64,000 nucleotides of DNA, from contig JAQFVV010000233.1 of the NCBI GenBank assembly GCA_028023455.1, forward strand, positions 1,322,501 to 1,386,500. Direction: 5' to 3'. The translations under genes and the position numbers were made by a program. The notes below the pieces were generated by a model. That model made no database searches and was not told the origin of the DNA. It was given only the letters and a program-made list of their open reading frames with translations. Below, piece after piece: positions 60,904-64,000 of the stretch; within the stretch, counting starts at the first letter, position 1; every line of letters begins with the position of its first letter. This DNA is from Epiperipatus broadwayi. Its lineage: Eukaryota; Onychophora; Udeonychophora; Euonychophora; Peripatidae.

Positions 60904-63159
60904 ATATATATATATTTCTAATAAATGATGAATTCATAGTATTATTTCTGGAGCTATTGTATAATAAAAATATAATAGCTAAATAGTTGATGTTTCAGTA
61001 CAATAAAAAATCCTTTCCTCAGAGCTCCTTTTTCCTCAAGTCATAATAATATATATTGTACTGGTCAGAATTGTATGTTCGTCTAACAAGAGCTAGCATC
61101 TAGGCAAAAGTACCTTGAATCCAGTCATATGCAAGATACATAAGTCAGGAATAATCATGAACTCTGCCCTATTGCCTAATTTCCAAATCTATAACATTAC
61201 GAACAACATTTCTGATGATAACAAATGAAATTCTCTTAATTCCTGTCCTGGAGCATCAGCAGAGAAACAAAAGATCTATAGGAAAATGGTTAACCTGACC
61301 TGTAACTCCCCTTTTTAATAAAATGAGCTACCTTTTAACTATCTTACGATTCGCTATGAATCATTACAAAGGTCATAGACTAGCTCAAGGGCAAGTGGAC
61401 TCTATCATGGATAATGCAATATAATCGCAGATGTGCATGCATGGAAAGAACAAAATGGAAACAAAGAATAACTTATTAAATTGTTAATTTATTTATAATA
61501 ATAATAATTGGTTAGAATTTTGGGTAAACAAATATATAGAATATACAAGAAATATACGTGAATCTATTTACGCATAATTAATACTATCTGGGTTTCACTT
61601 AATGATCGGTAGTGATTTGCGCATTCCATAAATGACATATTGGAGCATAGATTAATGATTAATGAATACGCAAATACCAGGCACAAATGTGAATAAAATT
61701 AGTAAATAATCAAAAGGATGCGGCTTAATACACTAATGAAAGATATCAAATTTACAAGACTTTTATTCTGAATGCCATGATCTATTTAATAAAAACATAA
61801 ATGATCTGATGAATTTCAAACAAATGTAATTTGGTTTTATTACAGTTTATCATAATGGCAAATTACAGTATATGACAAATTACAAAATGTATACAGTCTT
61901 TAACGCTTTTTGTTAATGATTTAAGAAGAAAACATTTATTTGCACATTTGGTTACATTATTAGATTTTGGTAGGGTTTACTGAAAGTTATTTCTCAGCGC
62001 ATCTAAAGATCGTTTAATGAGAGGGCAGATAGCTGAAATAAGCTTTAAAACATGACATTTCTAACCTATAAAATATAAATAAATGAATGATTGGGATGGT
62101 TTATAAAATCATAGCATTACGACTTATAGACTATTAATGGGGAATGTAAAATATTAATAACTGTGATGCTGACCGAATGATATTGCCAGAAAGGATGAGA
62201 AGCTTCATCAACTTAAATGAACATAAAAGCTCATCTGCACTTATGACAGATGGCATCTGAGGAAATGGTTGGTAGGGATTGCATGGTTTCAGGATTCTCT
62301 GATGTTATCCTATGTAGAGCCTAGCTACAACCTGACACAACCCATGGAGTCGGTGCTTCCAAACTCCTTTATGAAATGTGCCTTACAAAATAATCTGGGA
62401 TCACTGGGTAGTTTGACAAAGCAAGATATCAAGGATAAGCAGCACTAATAAGTTTCAGGTCTGTAATGACACTGATGTACTAAGGCCCTCCCTCGTAAAT
62501 AATAAAATCTGGCATAATGACATGATACAGTTTAAAACATCCTTAATGGTACATAATTGACCTTAAATATTGGTTAGAAAATCAAATGTAAAGAGGGAGA
62601 ATATGTAGTTCCCATCATTAAACAAATATCAATATACTTGACAAGTAGAAAATTAAATTAAAATCATCATGTTAGATGGTGTGATAAGCAAAATCATAGA
62701 TTCCAAGCACAGGTAAGGTCACAAAGCTTTACTTTACTCAATATAAAAATTCATTAAATCAATAGTGTTAACATAATAGTAAATTGATATCTTTAAATAT
62801 GGCAACTGGTAGTATGTCATGAAACAAATAGAACAATTCAGTAATGTTATTCAATCGAGCGAACTTTGAAGCTAGGTAAGAAAGCTTACATTTAATTATT
62901 TAAAATTCCATAATGGTGGAATAGAAAATTAAGACAAGTTCAGTTTGCCAGATTGAATTATTAGCATATTAAATAATATATATTCAATCATAAAATAAAG
63001 TTAAAAGTTTGCCACATTTAAAATAATAGGATAGCAAAAGTGAAACCCAGCAAGTACATTTAGAAAATAAAATTATAAATTCGTGCATTAGAGAAAGTCA
63101 TTATTTTAGGAAATTTATAATAATCAGCACTATATCACTGATTATGAAATAGGCAGATT
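60904..63159. other. GC-richer block of unknown origin
   Basis: Beyond the 3' LTR a TA run is followed by sequence that is less AT-rich than most of the window. TGTACTGG at 61057, after a TA run, resembles the TGTAATGG starts at 43290 and 46244 and might open another LTR whose end lies outside the window. No reading frame of note and no RNA gene recognised. Confidence 0.3.
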
Positions 63160-63302
63160 TACATTTTAAGTAATATAAAAAAATACATAGATGGAGGTTT
63201 TAAAGTTACATTTTAAATAAAATAAAAAAAGCACATAGATGGAGATTTTAAAGTTACATTTTAAGGACATTAAAAAGCACATAGATGGAGGTTTTAAAGT
63301 TC
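63160..63302. repeat. Tandem repeat, three copies of about 48 bp
   Basis: Three consecutive copies share ACATAGATGGAG, TTTTAAAGTT and ACATTTTAA blocks, starting near 63184, 63232 and 63278. They differ by small indels. Confidence 0.85.
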
Positions 63303-64000
63303 ATATTTGTGGCAGAGGATTACCTTCAGTTGTTTGAAGACTTGGTGGCTGTATATGCATATAGGAAGATAATTTGAAAAATAAAATCAGCAAGGCAGAT
63401 TTTTGGAAAAATAATGGCTGGCATCCTTTCAGAGTTAGTTTAAGAGTTCATTTAAACAGTCTTTAAGTGGCGATGGCATGGGAGTATAGCGGTATGGAGC
63501 TGATCTTGGAAAGATCAGGAAAGCAAATTTCCCCCTCTACTCACGAGCCATATTTTAAAATTTGAGTGATGCAGGTTCGTCCTGCAACACCTTCTGAAAA
63601 TAAAATGCAGAGTGTTTAACATAGAAATTTGGGCTGTATTTATATGCCACTGAAACCTTCTAGAACTTTTCTATTTGCCTGCCTCTGGTGAGACCTGGAT
63701 GTACATTAACAGTCAACTGTTATAATTTTTAAAAGATGACGATGAGATAAGTTCAAGAGAGTATTGTTTCAATCTATTTCGAGCTGGAAATAGATTTAAG
63801 AGATATATTTTCCATTAATGGAGGATCTTTTAAAATAAATCTTTACAAAAGACATTTTAAATTTAAACAAGGCACGTTCTTTTGTTTGTAACTGTCAGTT
63901 AGATTTTAATTACTCTCTAGAACTTTCTCTGGTATTACGTCAGCCCAAATAAAATAATACATGAATAAAAAAATAAAAAATGAAACATATTTAATAAAAT
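63303..64000. other. Non-coding end of window
   Basis: No feature supported. GCAGGTTCGTCCTGC at about 63571-63585 forms a small hairpin that superficially resembles a tRNA T-arm, but no tRNA can be folded around it. Confidence 0.35.

Noticed and set aside
63571-63585. GCAGGTTCGTCCTGC as a tRNA T-arm
   Set aside because: The loop has five instead of seven bases and the upstream sequence gives no cloverleaf.
1-64000. CRISPR array, bacterial operon, rRNA or tRNA genes
   Set aside because: No regularly spaced short repeats with unique spacers, no ribosomal RNA blocks and no cloverleaf were seen. The regular repeats present are transposon-type tandem units.

Overview
This is a very AT-rich stretch of eukaryotic, almost certainly animal, nuclear DNA. 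I estimate GC at about a quarter by eye; I did not count it. I recognise no intact host gene. Apart from eroded transposon fragments, the open reading frames are short, low-complexity and F/I/L/N/K-rich, as expected from chance in such DNA. The mixture of RTE and L1/Tx1-like LINEs, Penelope-like elements, a Tigger/pogo transposon, piggyBac- and hAT-type MITEs, a long-LTR element and hammerhead-bearing repeats fits an invertebrate such as a mollusc or another lophotrochozoan. The species is inference, not shown by the sequence.

Layout. 1-12.7 kb: intergenic or intronic DNA with one short tandem duplication and one near-perfect 40-bp palindrome. 12.7-14.0 kb: a hAT-type MITE, then a head-to-tail dimer of a 456-bp unit carrying hammerhead-ribozyme motifs. 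16.5-17.8 kb: two foldback elements. 20.6-21.5 kb: Tigger/pogo transposase remnant. 23-27.6 kb: an old repeat (family B) split by a nearly complete but dead RTE retrotransposon. 28.8-30.5 kb: a Penelope-like fragment with inverted flanks, followed by a long inverted repeat with a hammerhead motif on each arm. 30.7-33.1 kb: LINE 3' end and a coiled-coil ORF1/gag-like relic. 34.0-35.6 kb: uninterrupted family B copy. 35.8-39.2 kb: Penelope-like and L1/Tx1-like fragments. 39.2-43.3 kb: two direct copies of another repeat (family A), one carrying a piggyBac-type MITE exactly at TTAA. 43.3-45.9 kb: GC-richer DNA of unknown origin. 45.9-60.9 kb: a large LTR retrotransposon with roughly 4.07-kb LTRs and a broken gag, without visible pol. 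Its 5' LTR was later hit by a 1.9-kb solo-LTR-like insertion and by a tandem array of about 406-bp hammerhead units. 60.9-64 kb: GC-richer DNA of unknown origin.

The most interesting signal is the repeated occurrence, in three different repeat contexts, of a complete type I hammerhead arrangement: CUGANGA, stem II, GAAA, a palindromic stem III, a UC cleavage site and a 6-bp stem I. Two contexts are head-to-tail arrays with about one ribozyme per unit. This is the architecture of retrozymes, non-autonomous retroelements thought to move through self-cleaved circular RNAs. The two arrayed families also share a non-ribozyme module in the same order and orientation, so they look like divergent members of one lineage. 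The autonomous partner is not certain; Penelope-like elements, known carriers of hammerheads, are present in the window.
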